This document shows, piece by piece, positions 16,977-25,163 of a stretch of 30,170 nucleotides of DNA. The stretch spans positions 1-30,170 of the forward strand of contig JBGANK010000042.1 in assembly GCA_044222395.1 (NCBI GenBank). The letters are read 5' to 3'. Each line of letters opens with the position of its first letter. The stretch's first letter is position 1. The stretch is from JAEUMD01 sp044222395. Lineage in GTDB: Bacteria > Pseudomonadota > Alphaproteobacteria > Rhizobiales > Hyphomicrobiaceae. The position numbers were made by a program, and so were the translations under genes. Below the pieces are notes generated by a model. The model had not been told where the DNA came from and searched no databases. It saw nothing but the letters and a program-made list of their open reading frames with translations.

Positions 16977-17529
16977 TCACTCCTCCCTATCGAGTCTCGC
17001 ATCTCCGGCGCAAGCCGTGTCGCGCCTTGTTTTTTGTACTGCTGCCACGCTATCTCCCTGCACCGGGCGGTCAACAAGGCAGCATCAATCACTCATTCCA
17101 CGCAATCGAGCACGCCTGACGGATTTCACGCATCTCGGTGACACGAACCTATCGCTGCAAGTGAGCCAATATGTTGCATTGTCACGCAAATCCGTCTGCC
17201 ACTCGACCCCGTCCAACCGCGTTGCGCCACCGGCGCCGGATTCGCTCGTCAGGTCGTGCATGGGCATTCCAGCGGCGGACCAACGCCGCTCATTTCGCAG
17301 CGCACGCTGCCAACTCTCTGTTCTCCCGGCCGTTTTCTACTCAGCTCACAGAGCCGCCGGGACGCTGTTCCCAACATGCGGCAATTCTAATATTCGACTT
17401 TTCGAATAGAACACCTTTTAATCGCGCAAGACAAGCCGTCCAGATTGTCGCTCCTGTTGCGGTCACAGCCGCTGCGGGTGCGTGCGTCCACAAAGCAATG
17501 CCCTGTCCACCCGGGAGGAAATCAAGCCT
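16977..17529. other. Divergent promoter region between qmoA and sat
   Basis: A region of 553 bases with no supported gene; short open frames here lack ribosome-binding sites. It must hold promoters for qmoA (leftward) and sat (rightward). The AT-richest part is 17381-17420 and contains the perfect inverted repeat at 17391-17408, preceded by a possible -10 element TAATAT at 17388-17393. The ribosome-binding site of sat (GGGAGGA) is at about 17513. Confidence 0.7.
17391..17408. promoter_or_regulatory. Candidate operator for an ArsR-type sulfur-responsive repressor (ATTC-N8-GAAT)
   Basis: TATTCGA-CTTT-TCGAATA is a perfect 7-base-pair inverted repeat containing ATTC-N8-GAAT. From general knowledge, this spacing is the one described for BigR/SqrR-type ArsR-family repressors that respond to sulfide or persulfides. 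It overlaps a possible -10 element and lies 122 bases upstream of the sat start and 415 bases from qmoA. Binding is inferred; no such regulator gene lies in the window. Confidence 0.6.
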
Positions 17530-18741
17530 ATGACCAAGCTAATTGCACCGCATGGATCCGAAACCCTCAACCCGCTGTTCGTCTACGACGCTCGCGAGAA
17601 CGATCGACTACAGCACGAGGCACGCTCGCTTGCGTCGATCGTCGTGTCGTCGGCTGCCGCGGCCAATGCCGTGATGATGGGAGCCGGGTATTTCAACCCG
17701 CTCACGGGTTACATGAACAAGGCCGACGCGCTGTCGACGGCTGAGAAGATGCACACGAAATCGGGCCTCTTCTGGCCGGTGCCGATCATGAATCTGGTGC
17801 ATGATGCCGGTGGCATCAAGGCTGGCCAGCGGATCGCGCTGAAGGATCCCAACGTCGAGGGCAAGCCGATCCTGGCGGTGATGGACGTTACGGCCGTCGA
17901 GACGCTGAGCGATGCAGACCTTGCGCTCATCATCGACAAGGTGTTCGGCACGTCCGACCCCAAGCACCCGGGTGTCGAAGCGCTGCTGAAGCAAGGCCGG
18001 ACGCTGCTGTCGGGACCGATCAAAGTACTGAACTTCAGCTATTTCCAGACCGAATTCCCCGACACCTTCCGTACCGCGGTCGAGATCCGCAACGAGATCT
18101 CCGAGCGCGGCTGGTCGAAGGTGGTCGCCTTCCAGACGCGCAATCCGATGCACCGCGCTCACGAGGAGCTGTGCCGCATGGCGATGGACCGGCTCAAGGC
18201 GGACGGCCTAGTCATCCACATGCTGCTCGGCAAGCTGAAGGAAGGCGACATCCCCGCGCCGGTGCGCGATGCCGCGATCCGCAAGATGGTCGAGGTCTAT
18301 TTCCCGCCGAATTCCGCGATGATCACCGGCTATGGCTTCGACATGCTCTATGCTGGTCCGCGCGAGGCCGTGCTGCACGCCGTATTCCGGCAGAACATGG
18401 GCGCCACGCACCTGATCCTCGGCCGCGACCATGCTGGCGTGGGCGACTACTACGGCCCGTTCGACGCGCAGACGATCTTCGACACGGTTCCCAAGGATGC
18501 GCTCAAGATCGAGACGTTCCGTGCCGACAACACTGCCTACTCCAAGAAGCTCAACAAGGTGGTGATGATGCGCGAGGCTCCGGACCACACGAAGGAAGAC
18601 TTCGTCGCGCTTTCGGGTACCAAGGTGCGCGAGATGCTGGGCCAGGGAATCGCTCCGCCGCCCGAGTTCTCGCGGCCTGAAGTGGCGCAGATCCTGATCT
18701 CCTACTACCAGGCGCTCGATAGCAAGACGGCGGCCGAATAA
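17530..18741 (+). CDS. sat: Dissimilatory ATP sulfurylase (sulfate adenylyltransferase)
   Basis: A cytoplasmic enzyme interconverting APS plus pyrophosphate with sulfate plus ATP. The 403-residue length fits the single-domain dissimilatory type, with no APS-kinase domain. The PUA-like N-terminus spans about residues 1-160. The catalytic domain has QTRNPMHRAH at 202-211, matching the family QxRNPxHxxH, and GRDHAGVGDYYGPF from about 298. The ATG at 17530 follows GGGAGGA; an upstream ATG at 17482 is ignored. In this setting, with aprBA and qmoAB nearby, it most likely works in the ATP-forming direction during sulfite oxidation. It is divergent from qmoA and followed by a strong hairpin, so it may be transcribed apart from aprBA. 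Confidence 0.95.
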   Translation: MTKLIAPHGSETLNPLFVYDARENDRLQHEARSLASIVVSSAAAANAVMMGAGYFNPLTGYMNKADALSTAEKMHTKSGLFWPVPIMNLVHDAGGIKAGQRIALKDPNVEGKPILAVMDVTAVETLSDADLALIIDKVFGTSDPKHPGVEALLKQGRTLLSGPIKVLNFSYFQTEFPDTFRTAVEIRNEISERGWSKVVAFQTRNPMHRAHEELCRMAMDRLKADGLVIHMLLGKLKEGDIPAPVRDAAIRKMVEVYFPPNSAMITGYGFDMLYAGPREAVLHAVFRQNMGATHLILGRDHAGVGDYYGPFDAQTIFDTVPKDALKIETFRADNTAYSKKLNKVVMMREAPDHTKEDFVALSGTKVREMLGQGIAPPPEFSRPEVAQILISYYQALDSKTAAE

Positions 18742-18791
18742 CCCGCCTCGGCCGTGTGCGTGACACGTTGACAATCGACCTGAGCAAAGCG

Positions 18792-18813
18792 CGGCCGCCT
18801 CGATAGGCGGCCG
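18792..18813 (+). terminator. Hairpin after sat
   Basis: CGGCCGCCT-CGAT-AGGCGGCCG is a perfect 9-base-pair stem with a 4-base loop, 50 bases past the sat stop. The following sequence (TCGCATTTGC) is only weakly T-rich, so termination may be partial. It separates sat from the ankyrin gene and aprBA. Confidence 0.6.
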
Positions 18814-18921
18814 TCGCATTTGCGGTTGACGCGGTCGCGCGAGGCGCAGCTACACTGATCCTGGACCAATCTTGGCGGGCGCCGTGCGCATCGCCGTCAA
18901 CACGCAAGATCGACCGGTCTC

Positions 18922-19455
18922 ATGCAACCGCCCAAAGCCTATCGCTACTATGTCCGTTCGCCCGACGGGCGTGCGATCTTCGGACTTGATATGCTCGAAG
19001 CTGCACAAACTGTTGCCCTCGAATATGGCAAGGGTGCACAGCTGGTCGACACCCTGGCGCAGGCCTACCACCCGATGCTGCAAGACGTCGTCAAGGCAGC
19101 CACGGGGTTGGAGCTGGTTTTTGCGCCTATCGGTGGGTGGGATACAGGGCGTTTCTCGGCCGATCGTGATCTCATCGAGGCGATCAAGAAGGGCAGCGCC
19201 GCAATTGCGCACGCCTTCCTCGCCAAGGGGGCCAGCGCTGATGCGGTCGATAGCAAGGGTGGCCCTGCGCTGCATTGGGCGTGCGGTCGAGGAAATCTCG
19301 AAATCGTCAACCTTCTCATCACGCAAGGTGCTGATATTCACGCCAAAGATGCGAACGGTCAGACCGCTCTTGATGTCGCCGAAAAGAAGGGTTACGCACA
19401 AATTGCCGAGCGTTTGCGCGCCGCGGGAGCAGCCTCAAGCCAACGCAGCGAATGA
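18922..19455 (+). CDS. Small ankyrin-repeat protein between sat and aprB
   Basis: A 177-residue soluble protein. The N-terminal about 85 residues (AYRYYVRSPDGRAIFGLDMLEAAQTVALEYGKG) match no family I recognise. The C-terminal half holds ankyrin repeats: a degenerate one near 88-110, a canonical one GGPALHWACGRGNLEIVNLLITQGADIHAKD, and a last NGQTALDVAEKKGYAQIAERLRAAG. Ankyrin repeats bind proteins. There is no signal peptide, no membrane helix and no good ribosome-binding site before the ATG; the start is chosen because the reading frame texture begins there. It lies on the same strand between sat and aprBA, so it may be a pathway-associated adaptor. That role is speculation. The downstream gap to aprB is 376 bases. 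Confidence 0.78.
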   Translation: MQPPKAYRYYVRSPDGRAIFGLDMLEAAQTVALEYGKGAQLVDTLAQAYHPMLQDVVKAATGLELVFAPIGGWDTGRFSADRDLIEAIKKGSAAIAHAFLAKGASADAVDSKGGPALHWACGRGNLEIVNLLITQGADIHAKDANGQTALDVAEKKGYAQIAERLRAAGAASSQRSE

Positions 19456-19831
19456 TCTCCTGTCGATATGGTTGCGACAAATTCGGCGGCAACAATGCTG
19501 CGGCACAGCGCCACCTTGATAGTTTAGTGATGAGATCGGGAATAAAATCGCCGGTTCTCCGCGAAATTTGATCGATCGCCTCTATTTCTGCATTGCCAGG
19601 TGAGAATTTTCGGGGTCCGTTGGCTGCGCTAGATCAGCTCATGCGATCTTAACAATGGGCTGGACATTGCAACATTCGCGAGTATTGATATTCGCCGCGG
19701 CTCCGGGCAGGAGCCGACGAGTTTTGCGGCCGTGCCTAACGAGGACGCATCCATTAAGAGACGTGACTTCAGCCTCGCGAAACCCAAGCGACGCGCCCGC
19801 AACTAACGAAATCTGATCCGGGAGGACTGAA
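19456..19831. other. Upstream region of aprBA
   Basis: A region of 376 bases without a gene, noticeably richer in A and T than the coding sequence. It should carry the aprBA promoter. A near-palindrome lies at 19679-19696. No clear sigma-70 pair with normal spacing was identified. The aprB ribosome-binding site GGGAGGA ends six bases before the ATG. Confidence 0.55.
19679..19696. promoter_or_regulatory. Near-palindrome upstream of aprB
   Basis: GCGAGTATTGATATTCGC has seven matched pairs of nine (GCGA/TCGC and TAT/ATA) and ends 135 bases before the aprB ATG. It contains ATTC but not the GAAT partner of the operator near sat, so it would be a different or degenerate site. Weak evidence. Confidence 0.3.
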
Positions 19832-20260
19832 ATGCCGACTTTCGTTCACACTGACAAGTGCGATGGCTGCAAGGGCGGTGAGGTGACCGCGTGCATGTAC
19901 ATCTGCCCGAACGATCTGATGAAGCTCGACGTCACACGCATGAAGGCGTTCAACCAGGAGCCCGACCAGTGCTGGGAGTGCCAGTGCTGCGTGAAAGCCT
20001 GCCCGCAGCAGGCGATCGAGGTCCGCGCGTTCGCCGACTGGGTGCCGATGGGCGGCGCCGCGATCCCGCTGCGCACCGACAACGCGATCATGTGGACCAT
20101 CAAGTTCCGCGATGGCGAGATCAAGCGCTTCAAGTTCCCGGTCCGTACGACTCCGGTCGGTTCCATCGACCCGTACGGTAACAAGCCGCAGGCTGGTGAT
20201 CTCAAGGATCAGCGCTTCTTCACCGAGGAAGGCAAGTCGCTGCCGACCCCGGCGGCCTGA
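19832..20260 (+). CDS. aprB: APS reductase beta subunit
   Basis: The iron-sulfur subunit of adenylylsulfate reductase (AprBA), cytoplasmic, 142 residues. Cluster motifs: CDGCKGGEVTACMYICP near residues 10-26 and CWECQCCVKACP near 48-60, each giving four ligands for [4Fe-4S]. The C-terminal strand region (MWTIKFRDGEIKRFKFPVRTT) is the part that wraps around AprA, and the tail GKSLPTPAA is short compared with sulfate-reducer proteins. GGGAGGA precedes the ATG. It is cotranscribed with aprA, 109 bases downstream. In oxidation it would take electrons from the AprA flavin and pass them to the Qmo-type complex. Confidence 0.95.
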   Translation: MPTFVHTDKCDGCKGGEVTACMYICPNDLMKLDVTRMKAFNQEPDQCWECQCCVKACPQQAIEVRAFADWVPMGGAAIPLRTDNAIMWTIKFRDGEIKRFKFPVRTTPVGSIDPYGNKPQAGDLKDQRFFTEEGKSLPTPAA

Positions 20261-20369
20261 TCCAAATCAGCCAATCCCCGTCTAATCTGAAGCAACCTAA
20301 CAAGAGTGGGCTCGTACCCGGTAGCCGGTCGTCTGGCTGCAGGTCGTGACCCAAGGGAAGAGACAAAAA

Positions 20370-22322
20370 ATGGCAGGAACATTCGGTAATCCTGAAATCG
20401 TCGAGATCGAGACGGACATCCTTCTCGTCGGCGGCGGCATGGCGGCCTGCGGCGCCGCCTTCGAGGCGAAGCGTTGGGCCGGCCCCGACGTCAAGATCAC
20501 GCTGGTCGACAAGGCCGCGATGGACCGCTCCGGCGCCGTCGCCATGGGCCTTTCCGCCATCAACACCTACCTCGGCCAGAACACCCCTGAGGACTACTGC
20601 CGCTACGTCTCGGCCGACCTCATGGGCATCACCCGCGACGACCTCGTCTACGACGTCGGCCGTCACGTCGACGACTCGGTCCACCTGTTCGAGGAGTGGG
20701 GCCTGCCGATCTGGAAAGAGATGGAAGGCGGCCGTGTCGACGGTGCCACTTGGCAGAAGCAGGGCGGCAAGTCGCTGAAGGACGGCGGCAAGCCCGTGCG
20801 CTCGGGCAAGTGGCAGATCATGATCAACGGCGAGGGTTACAAGACCATCGTTGCCGAGGCCGCCAAGAAGGCCTTGGGCATGGAGAATATCTACGAGCGC
20901 GTCTTCATCGTGAAGTACCTGCGCGATGCCAACCGGCCCAACCAGGTCGCGGGCGCCGTCGGCTTCTCGGTGCGCGAGCACAAACTCTACGTCTTCAAGG
21001 CCAAGGCGGTTCTCAACGTCGCCGGCGGTGCGGTTAACGTGTTCCGTCCGCGTACCACGGGCGAGGGCATGGGCCGCGTGTGGTATCCGGTGTGGAACGC
21101 CGGCTCGACCTACGCCATGGCGGCGGAAGTCGGCGCGGAACTCACCATGATGGAGAACCGCTTCGTTCCGACCCGCTTCAAGGACGGCTACGGCCCGGTC
21201 GGCGCCTGGTTCCTGCTCTTCAAGTCGAAGGCGACCAACGCATTCGGCGAGGACTACGTCGTCAAGAACAAGGAGATGCTGAAGCAGTACGCTCCTTACG
21301 ACCAGGCCATGGTGGTGCCGGCCTGCCTGCGCAACCACGCCATGCTGAAGGAGATGAAGGAGGGCCGCGGCCCGATCTTCATGGACACGCCGACGGCGAT
21401 GAAGCAGCTCGCAGAGACGCTGACGCCCAAGGAGGTCAAGCACCTCGAGGCCGAGGCCTGGGAAGACTTCCTCGACATGTGCATCGGCCAGGCCGGTGTG
21501 TGGGCGGGTCTCAACATCCGTCCCGAGCAGTCGGTTTCCGAGCTGATGCCGACCGAGCCCTACCTGCTCGGCTCGCACTCGGGCTGCTGCGGCATCTGGG
21601 TGTCGGGTCCGGAAGACATCGCGCCCAAGGAGTGGCAGTGGGGCTATAACCGTATGACCACGGTCAATGGCCTGTTCACGGCCGGCGACGGCGTCGGCGC
21701 CTCCGGTCACAAGTTCTCGTCGGGCTCGCACGCCGAAGGCCGTATCGCCGGCAAGGCGATGGTGAAGTTCGTCAAGGACAACGCCGACTTCAAGCCGGCC
21801 TTCAAGGAAGACATCAAGGCGATCACCGAAGAGATCTATCGCCCGGTGCGCACCTATCTCGAGCACAAGGACAAGACCACGGCCGAGGACATCAACCCCA
21901 ACTACATCACGCCCAGGATGCTGCAGATGCGTCTGCAGAAGATCATGGACGAGTACGTTGCGGGCGTCGCGACCTACTACCAGACCAACGGCAAGATGCT
22001 GACGGCGGGTCTGCACTACCTGACGATGCTGAAGGAAGACAGCCTCAACATGCGCGCCAAGGATCTGCACGAGCTGATGCGCGCCTGGGAGAACTACCAC
22101 CGGATCTGGGCGGGTGAGGCCCACCTGCGTCACATCCTGTTCCGCGAGGAGAGCCGCTATCCGGGCTTCTACTATCGCGCTGACTTCCTCGACATCGATG
22201 AGGCCAACTGGAAGTGCTTCGTCAACTCCCGCTTCGACCCCGATAAGAAGGAGTGGGAGCTGAAGAAGGTTCCGCACAAGGACCTCGTGCCGAAGTCCTA
22301 CGGCGGCCAGGGCAAGCACTGA
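20370..22322 (+). CDS. aprA: APS reductase alpha subunit
   Basis: The flavoprotein catalytic subunit of AprBA, interconverting APS with sulfite plus AMP. It has 650 residues, within the usual range. The FAD motif LLVGGGMAACGAAFEA lies near residues 18-33, followed by DRSGAVAMGLSAINTYLG. Active-site region sequences NRFVPTRFKDGYGPVGAW and LGSHSGCCGIWVSGPEDIAP, and the flavin-closing TAGDGVGASGHKFSSGSHAEGRIAG, are intact. The ATG at 20370 follows a purine-rich AAGGGAAGAG; a GTG at 20346 would add eight residues and is less likely. With sat, qmoAB and hdrCB beside it and no dsrAB in the window, sulfite oxidation is the likely role. Sulfate reduction cannot be excluded from this window alone. Confidence 0.96.
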   Translation: MAGTFGNPEIVEIETDILLVGGGMAACGAAFEAKRWAGPDVKITLVDKAAMDRSGAVAMGLSAINTYLGQNTPEDYCRYVSADLMGITRDDLVYDVGRHVDDSVHLFEEWGLPIWKEMEGGRVDGATWQKQGGKSLKDGGKPVRSGKWQIMINGEGYKTIVAEAAKKALGMENIYERVFIVKYLRDANRPNQVAGAVGFSVREHKLYVFKAKAVLNVAGGAVNVFRPRTTGEGMGRVWYPVWNAGSTYAMAAEVGAELTMMENRFVPTRFKDGYGPVGAWFLLFKSKATNAFGEDYVVKNKEMLKQYAPYDQAMVVPACLRNHAMLKEMKEGRGPIFMDTPTAMKQLAETLTPKEVKHLEAEAWEDFLDMCIGQAGVWAGLNIRPEQSVSELMPTEPYLLGSHSGCCGIWVSGPEDIAPKEWQWGYNRMTTVNGLFTAGDGVGASGHKFSSGSHAEGRIAGKAMVKFVKDNADFKPAFKEDIKAITEEIYRPVRTYLEHKDKTTAEDINPNYITPRMLQMRLQKIMDEYVAGVATYYQTNGKMLTAGLHYLTMLKEDSLNMRAKDLHELMRAWENYHRIWAGEAHLRHILFREESRYPGFYYRADFLDIDEANWKCFVNSRFDPDKKEWELKKVPHKDLVPKSYGGQGKH

Positions 22323-22350
22323 GCCCGCGCCGGTTCAGCCAGAATCAGGG

Positions 22351-22385
22351 GGGAGCGCCCGCAAGGCGCTCCCTTCTTTGTTGTT
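22351..22385 (+). terminator. Intrinsic terminator after aprA
   Basis: GGGAGCGCC-CGCAA-GGCGCTCCC, a perfect 9-base-pair stem with a 5-base loop, followed by TTCTTTGTTGTT. It starts 29 bases after the aprA stop. This is the clearest rho-independent terminator in the window and ends the aprBA transcript before the GFA-family gene. Confidence 0.85.
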
Positions 22386-22456
22386 GCATTGCGCACGTGG
22401 CAGCCGCCCGTTATGTGTCTTGCGACAGCCCCGACCAGCAGCGGGAAGGTAGCGAG

Positions 22457-22897
22457 ATGACGGAGACGAAGTCAGAAAGCTTCCACGGAAGTTGCATGTG
22501 CGGGGCCGCAAGCTACCACACTGGCAGCCCGCCGGTTCACGTTGCGCAGTGCTGTTGTGCGGACTGCCGGAAGCTGACCGGCACCGGCCATGCGACCTTT
22601 GCCTTCTTCCGCGATGCCGACTTCAACAGCTCGGGTCCGCTTACCGCCTATGAAAGGTCGGCCGATAGCGGTAATCGGATCACTCGCTACTTCTGCCCGA
22701 AGTGTGGAAGCGCCCTGTTCGGCCGCAACACAGGCAGACCTCGCATCGTCTTCGTGCTGGCCGGCTCGCTCGATGACGATGGAGCACATCGGCTCAGCCC
22801 GGAGGTGGTCGTCTTTGCGGCGCGGCGTGTGCCTTGGGACTGTCTCGACGGTACGATCCCGCATTTCCCGGCCATGCCGCCACCGCCCAGGACCTAA
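22457..22897 (+). CDS. GFA/CENP-V family zinc protein
   Basis: A 146-residue protein of the glutathione-dependent formaldehyde-activating enzyme (GFA/CENP-V) fold. Zinc-binding cysteines are present: SCMCG (Cys13, Cys15), CCCADC near 33-38 and CPKCGS near 80. The founding Gfa enzyme was proposed to speed S-hydroxymethylglutathione formation, but most relatives have no known activity, so a formaldehyde role should not be assumed. The ATG at 22457 has GGAAGG upstream. The open frame extends upstream into the aprA end but that part is out-of-frame overlap. It follows the aprA terminator and probably has its own promoter; the next gene starts 55 bases later. Confidence 0.85.
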   Translation: MTETKSESFHGSCMCGAASYHTGSPPVHVAQCCCADCRKLTGTGHATFAFFRDADFNSSGPLTAYERSADSGNRITRYFCPKCGSALFGRNTGRPRIVFVLAGSLDDDGAHRLSPEVVVFAARRVPWDCLDGTIPHFPAMPPPPRT

Positions 22898-22952
22898 ACC
22901 GTTGCTGTCGCCCGCAGTGGGCGAAGCATCACCCCAACACGATGGAAAGACA

Positions 22953-23930
22953 ATGTCCGACCCCAAGACGCCCTATAATCCCGACGACGAGAATGCGCCG
23001 CTGACGCCGGAGGACCAGGTCTATTCGGAGCAGGAACGCCAACGCCGCGCCGCCGAGGCCGACCTGGAAGTGCAGATCATCGATGCCGTGCGCGGGCCGC
23101 AGTCGACGCCGGTGCAGCCTGTCCGGCTCACCAAGGAGAACTCGTTCTGCTTCTCCTGCCACAAGGGCGTCTCGTGCTGGAACGAGTGCTGTCACAACAC
23201 CGACATCACACTGACGCCTTACGACATTCTGCGGCTGGCCAAGCATTTCGACACGCGCCCGGCCACGTTCCTGCGCATGTTCACGACGCCCGCGATCCAC
23301 GAGGGCTCCGGCATGCCCATCGTCAAGCTCAAGATGATGGAGAAGGAGGGCAGCCGGAAGCCGTGTGCCTTCCTCGACGAGGTCAATGGCTGCACCGTCT
23401 ACAAGGACCGGCCGGCATCATGCCGCTACTATCCGCTGGGTCTGGCCTCGGTGAAGATGAAGGGCCACGAGGCGCCGGAGGACTTCTACTTCCTCGTCAA
23501 GGAACCGCACTGCAAAGGGCATGAGGAAAAGAAGGAGCTTTCGGTCGGCGCCTTCCGCAGCGAACAGGGCGTCGAGGAATACGACGAGAAGAACAGGGAC
23601 TGGATCCACATCCTGATGAAGCTCGCCTCGTGGAAGGTGATGGGCGGACCTTGGGGCAAGGAGCCCGACGAGCGGACGAAGAAGATGTTCTTCATGGCGA
23701 CGACCGACATGGACCAGTTCCGCCTGTTCGTCTTCAACTCGACCTTCCTCGACAAGTATGCCATCGAGCCGGAGATGCGCGAGGAACTCGCGATGAACGA
23801 CGAGGCCCTGTTGAAGCTGGCGACGGACTGGCTGCGTCATGTGCTGTTTGCGGAAGAGACGATCAACCTCAAGCCGGACGTGCTGCAGAAGGCCATCGCC
23901 GAAGCCCGCGGCGGCACCGGGGGGACTTGA
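22953..23930 (+). CDS. YkgJ-type cysteine-cluster protein
   Basis: A cytoplasmic protein of about 325 residues with a YkgJ-like zinc/iron-binding cysteine cluster: CFSCHKGVSCWNECC near residues 66-80, then CAFLDEVNGCTVYKDRPASCRYYPLG. An acidic N-terminus and a long helical C-terminal half (about 210-325) extend the domain well beyond the shortest family members. Members are annotated as putative Fe-S oxidoreductases or flagellin-methylase-like; the true activity is unknown. ATG at 22953 with a short purine-rich GGAAAGA ahead. It follows the GFA gene by 55 bases and may be cotranscribed with it. It lies downstream of aprA, but the strong terminator argues against shared transcription. Confidence 0.83.
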   Translation: MSDPKTPYNPDDENAPLTPEDQVYSEQERQRRAAEADLEVQIIDAVRGPQSTPVQPVRLTKENSFCFSCHKGVSCWNECCHNTDITLTPYDILRLAKHFDTRPATFLRMFTTPAIHEGSGMPIVKLKMMEKEGSRKPCAFLDEVNGCTVYKDRPASCRYYPLGLASVKMKGHEAPEDFYFLVKEPHCKGHEEKKELSVGAFRSEQGVEEYDEKNRDWIHILMKLASWKVMGGPWGKEPDERTKKMFFMATTDMDQFRLFVFNSTFLDKYAIEPEMREELAMNDEALLKLATDWLRHVLFAEETINLKPDVLQKAIAEARGGTGGT

Positions 23931-23939
23931 GCGGGCGCT

Positions 23940-23974
23940 GAGCAGGGAACAAGGTTTACCCTCCTTCCCTGCTC
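23940..23974. terminator. Inverted repeat between convergent genes
   Basis: GAGCAGGGA and TCCCTGCTC form 9 perfect pairs around a 17-base loop, starting 10 bases after the YkgJ-type gene and 56 bases from the end of the convergent PepSY-like gene. It may serve as a terminator. The long loop and lack of a T tract make this uncertain. Confidence 0.35.
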
Positions 23975-24029
23975 GCAAGTCCATTGAAGATGGCACTATG
24001 GCGACGGCGAGCGCCGTTGTGGCTGGGCC

Positions 24030-24302
24030 TCAGGTCTGCCCCTGGCGAACGATTTCGCCGGTCTTGGGGTCGAGCATGATCTCCCAGCGCATGCCGTCCT
24101 TCGTTGTGATGATCGTCCAGCAGCCGCCGTCAGGCTGGACATAGAACTTCTGGTATCCCATCTCACGTGCCATCTGCTCCACCTTGGCCATGGGTATCCA
24201 TTCCTGCGGACCGTAGTACTTACAGATCTGTGGTGTTGCGTGGGCTATGCCAACAGGCATAAGGGCGGCGAGAATGGCACTTGCCACAAATTGTTTGCGC
24301 AT
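24030..24302 (-). CDS. Small secreted PepSY-like protein
   Basis: A 90-residue protein with a classic signal peptide (MRKQFVASAILAALMPVGIAHA, cleavage near residue 22). The mature part resembles a PepSY domain: MAKVEQMAREMGYQKFYVQPDGGCWTI, then KDGMRWEIMLDPKTGEIV. Two cysteines (CKYYG and GGCW) could form a disulfide in the periplasm. PepSY proteins are usually periplasmic inhibitors or structural modules; the partner is unknown. The start at 24302 is chosen because GGAGA lies five bases ahead and because it begins the signal peptide; an ATG four codons earlier overlaps that ribosome-binding site. It converges with the YkgJ-type gene. Confidence 0.8.
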   Translation of the reverse strand: MRKQFVASAILAALMPVGIAHATPQICKYYGPQEWIPMAKVEQMAREMGYQKFYVQPDGGCWTIITTKDGMRWEIMLDPKTGEIVRQGQT

Positions 24303-24575
24303 AAAGCTCTCCATTGCCTCGTGCCGTCACGGGGGCGGCAGCTGATTGCGTTGGATGGCTGCGTCTGGGGCAACCAAGCTCCCAGAAGGGAAGACGCTTG
24401 GCAGGTGTCTCAGTCCGAGAAGGAATACGGCCATTCAACGACGTAATCGTACGCCGTTCCCGCTTTCAACCCGCTGAACCCGCTAGTCAGCGTCTTGCAA
24501 GGATCCATGACACTGCAGGGGACAGGACATGATGCGGTGAAACTGGACGCGATAGGCGAGAAAGTGTCCAGCGCG

Positions 24576-25163
24576 TCAAAGCCTCTGATTGCCGGGGTTC
24601 GCATCCACCGCGGCCTTGAAGTGTTCCTGTAGCCGCTCGGAGATCGGGCCGCCTGTGCCGGAAGTAATGAAGCCGTCGCGCTCGGCGTCCAGCGCCCACT
24701 TCAACAACGCCAGCGCCTTGCGCTTGCGGTTGGAGACGTACTCCAGCATGACCAGAAACGCGTGGCCGTTCTTCCTCGGGCGCATATCGGGGATGCCGCG
24801 CTCGCGGTTGCCGGCCACCTCGACTTGTAGCGCCACCCAGTCAATCAACTCGGTCTGGTCGAGATCGCGCACGCGATCGAGCACGCTCCTCCACTGATCC
24901 GAGCGCTTCAATCCCGCGCGATCGCGGAACGGCGTCTTGTGCATGAAGCGCTGGATGGCGCGCCACGTCTCCAGCTGCGCCTGATAGCGTGCGCTGTCGG
25001 CGCCCGAGGTTTCGGCAATCACGCGGCGCTCGTTGGCCACGATCCGGCGTACCTCCTCGATCATGGCCATAAGCTCGGAGCGGGTCGGCCGCCGCTGTGC
25101 CTCCAGCCGCGTCAGGCGACGCTCGCCGTTGTCGCAGGAAAGTTCGTCGTCCGCGTCCGTCAT
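24576..25163 (-). CDS. Protein of unknown function, 195 residues
   Basis: I do not recognise this family. The sequence is charged, rich in Arg, Glu and Ala, and looks mainly helical, with no signal peptide, membrane helix or metal motif. The first half has heptad-like stretches (SELMAMIEEVRRIVANERRVIAE), and the middle has a conserved-looking patch (MRPRKNGHAFLVMLEYVSNRKRKALALLKWAL). The ATG at 25163 has GAGGTG upstream at good spacing, and codon use matches neighbouring genes, so it is probably real. It stands alone, with a repeat-bearing gap upstream and a 273-base gap downstream where no gene is convincing. Confidence 0.6.
   Translation of the reverse strand: MTDADDELSCDNGERRLTRLEAQRRPTRSELMAMIEEVRRIVANERRVIAETSGADSARYQAQLETWRAIQRFMHKTPFRDRAGLKRSDQWRSVLDRVRDLDQTELIDWVALQVEVAGNRERGIPDMRPRKNGHAFLVMLEYVSNRKRKALALLKWALDAERDGFITSGTGGPISERLQEHFKAAVDANPGNQRL

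Noticed and set aside
13851..17141. Plus-strand open frame of 1096 codons across qmoA and qmoB
   Set aside because: It is antisense to two well-identified flavoproteins. Its translation is low-complexity and lacks any domain, as expected opposite GC-rich genes.
19516..19548. Sigma-70 promoter TTGATA...TAAAAT upstream of aprB
   Set aside because: The spacer would be 21 bases, well outside the normal 16-18.
20220..22319. Minus-strand open frame of 699 codons opposite aprA
   Set aside because: A shadow of aprA: Leu/Val/Asp/His-rich pseudo-translation without motifs, while the plus strand encodes clear AprA.
24410..24604. Minus-strand 64-codon open frame overlapping the end of the unknown 195-residue gene
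   Set aside because: No ribosome-binding site and no family resemblance; a downstream remnant cannot be excluded but is not supported.
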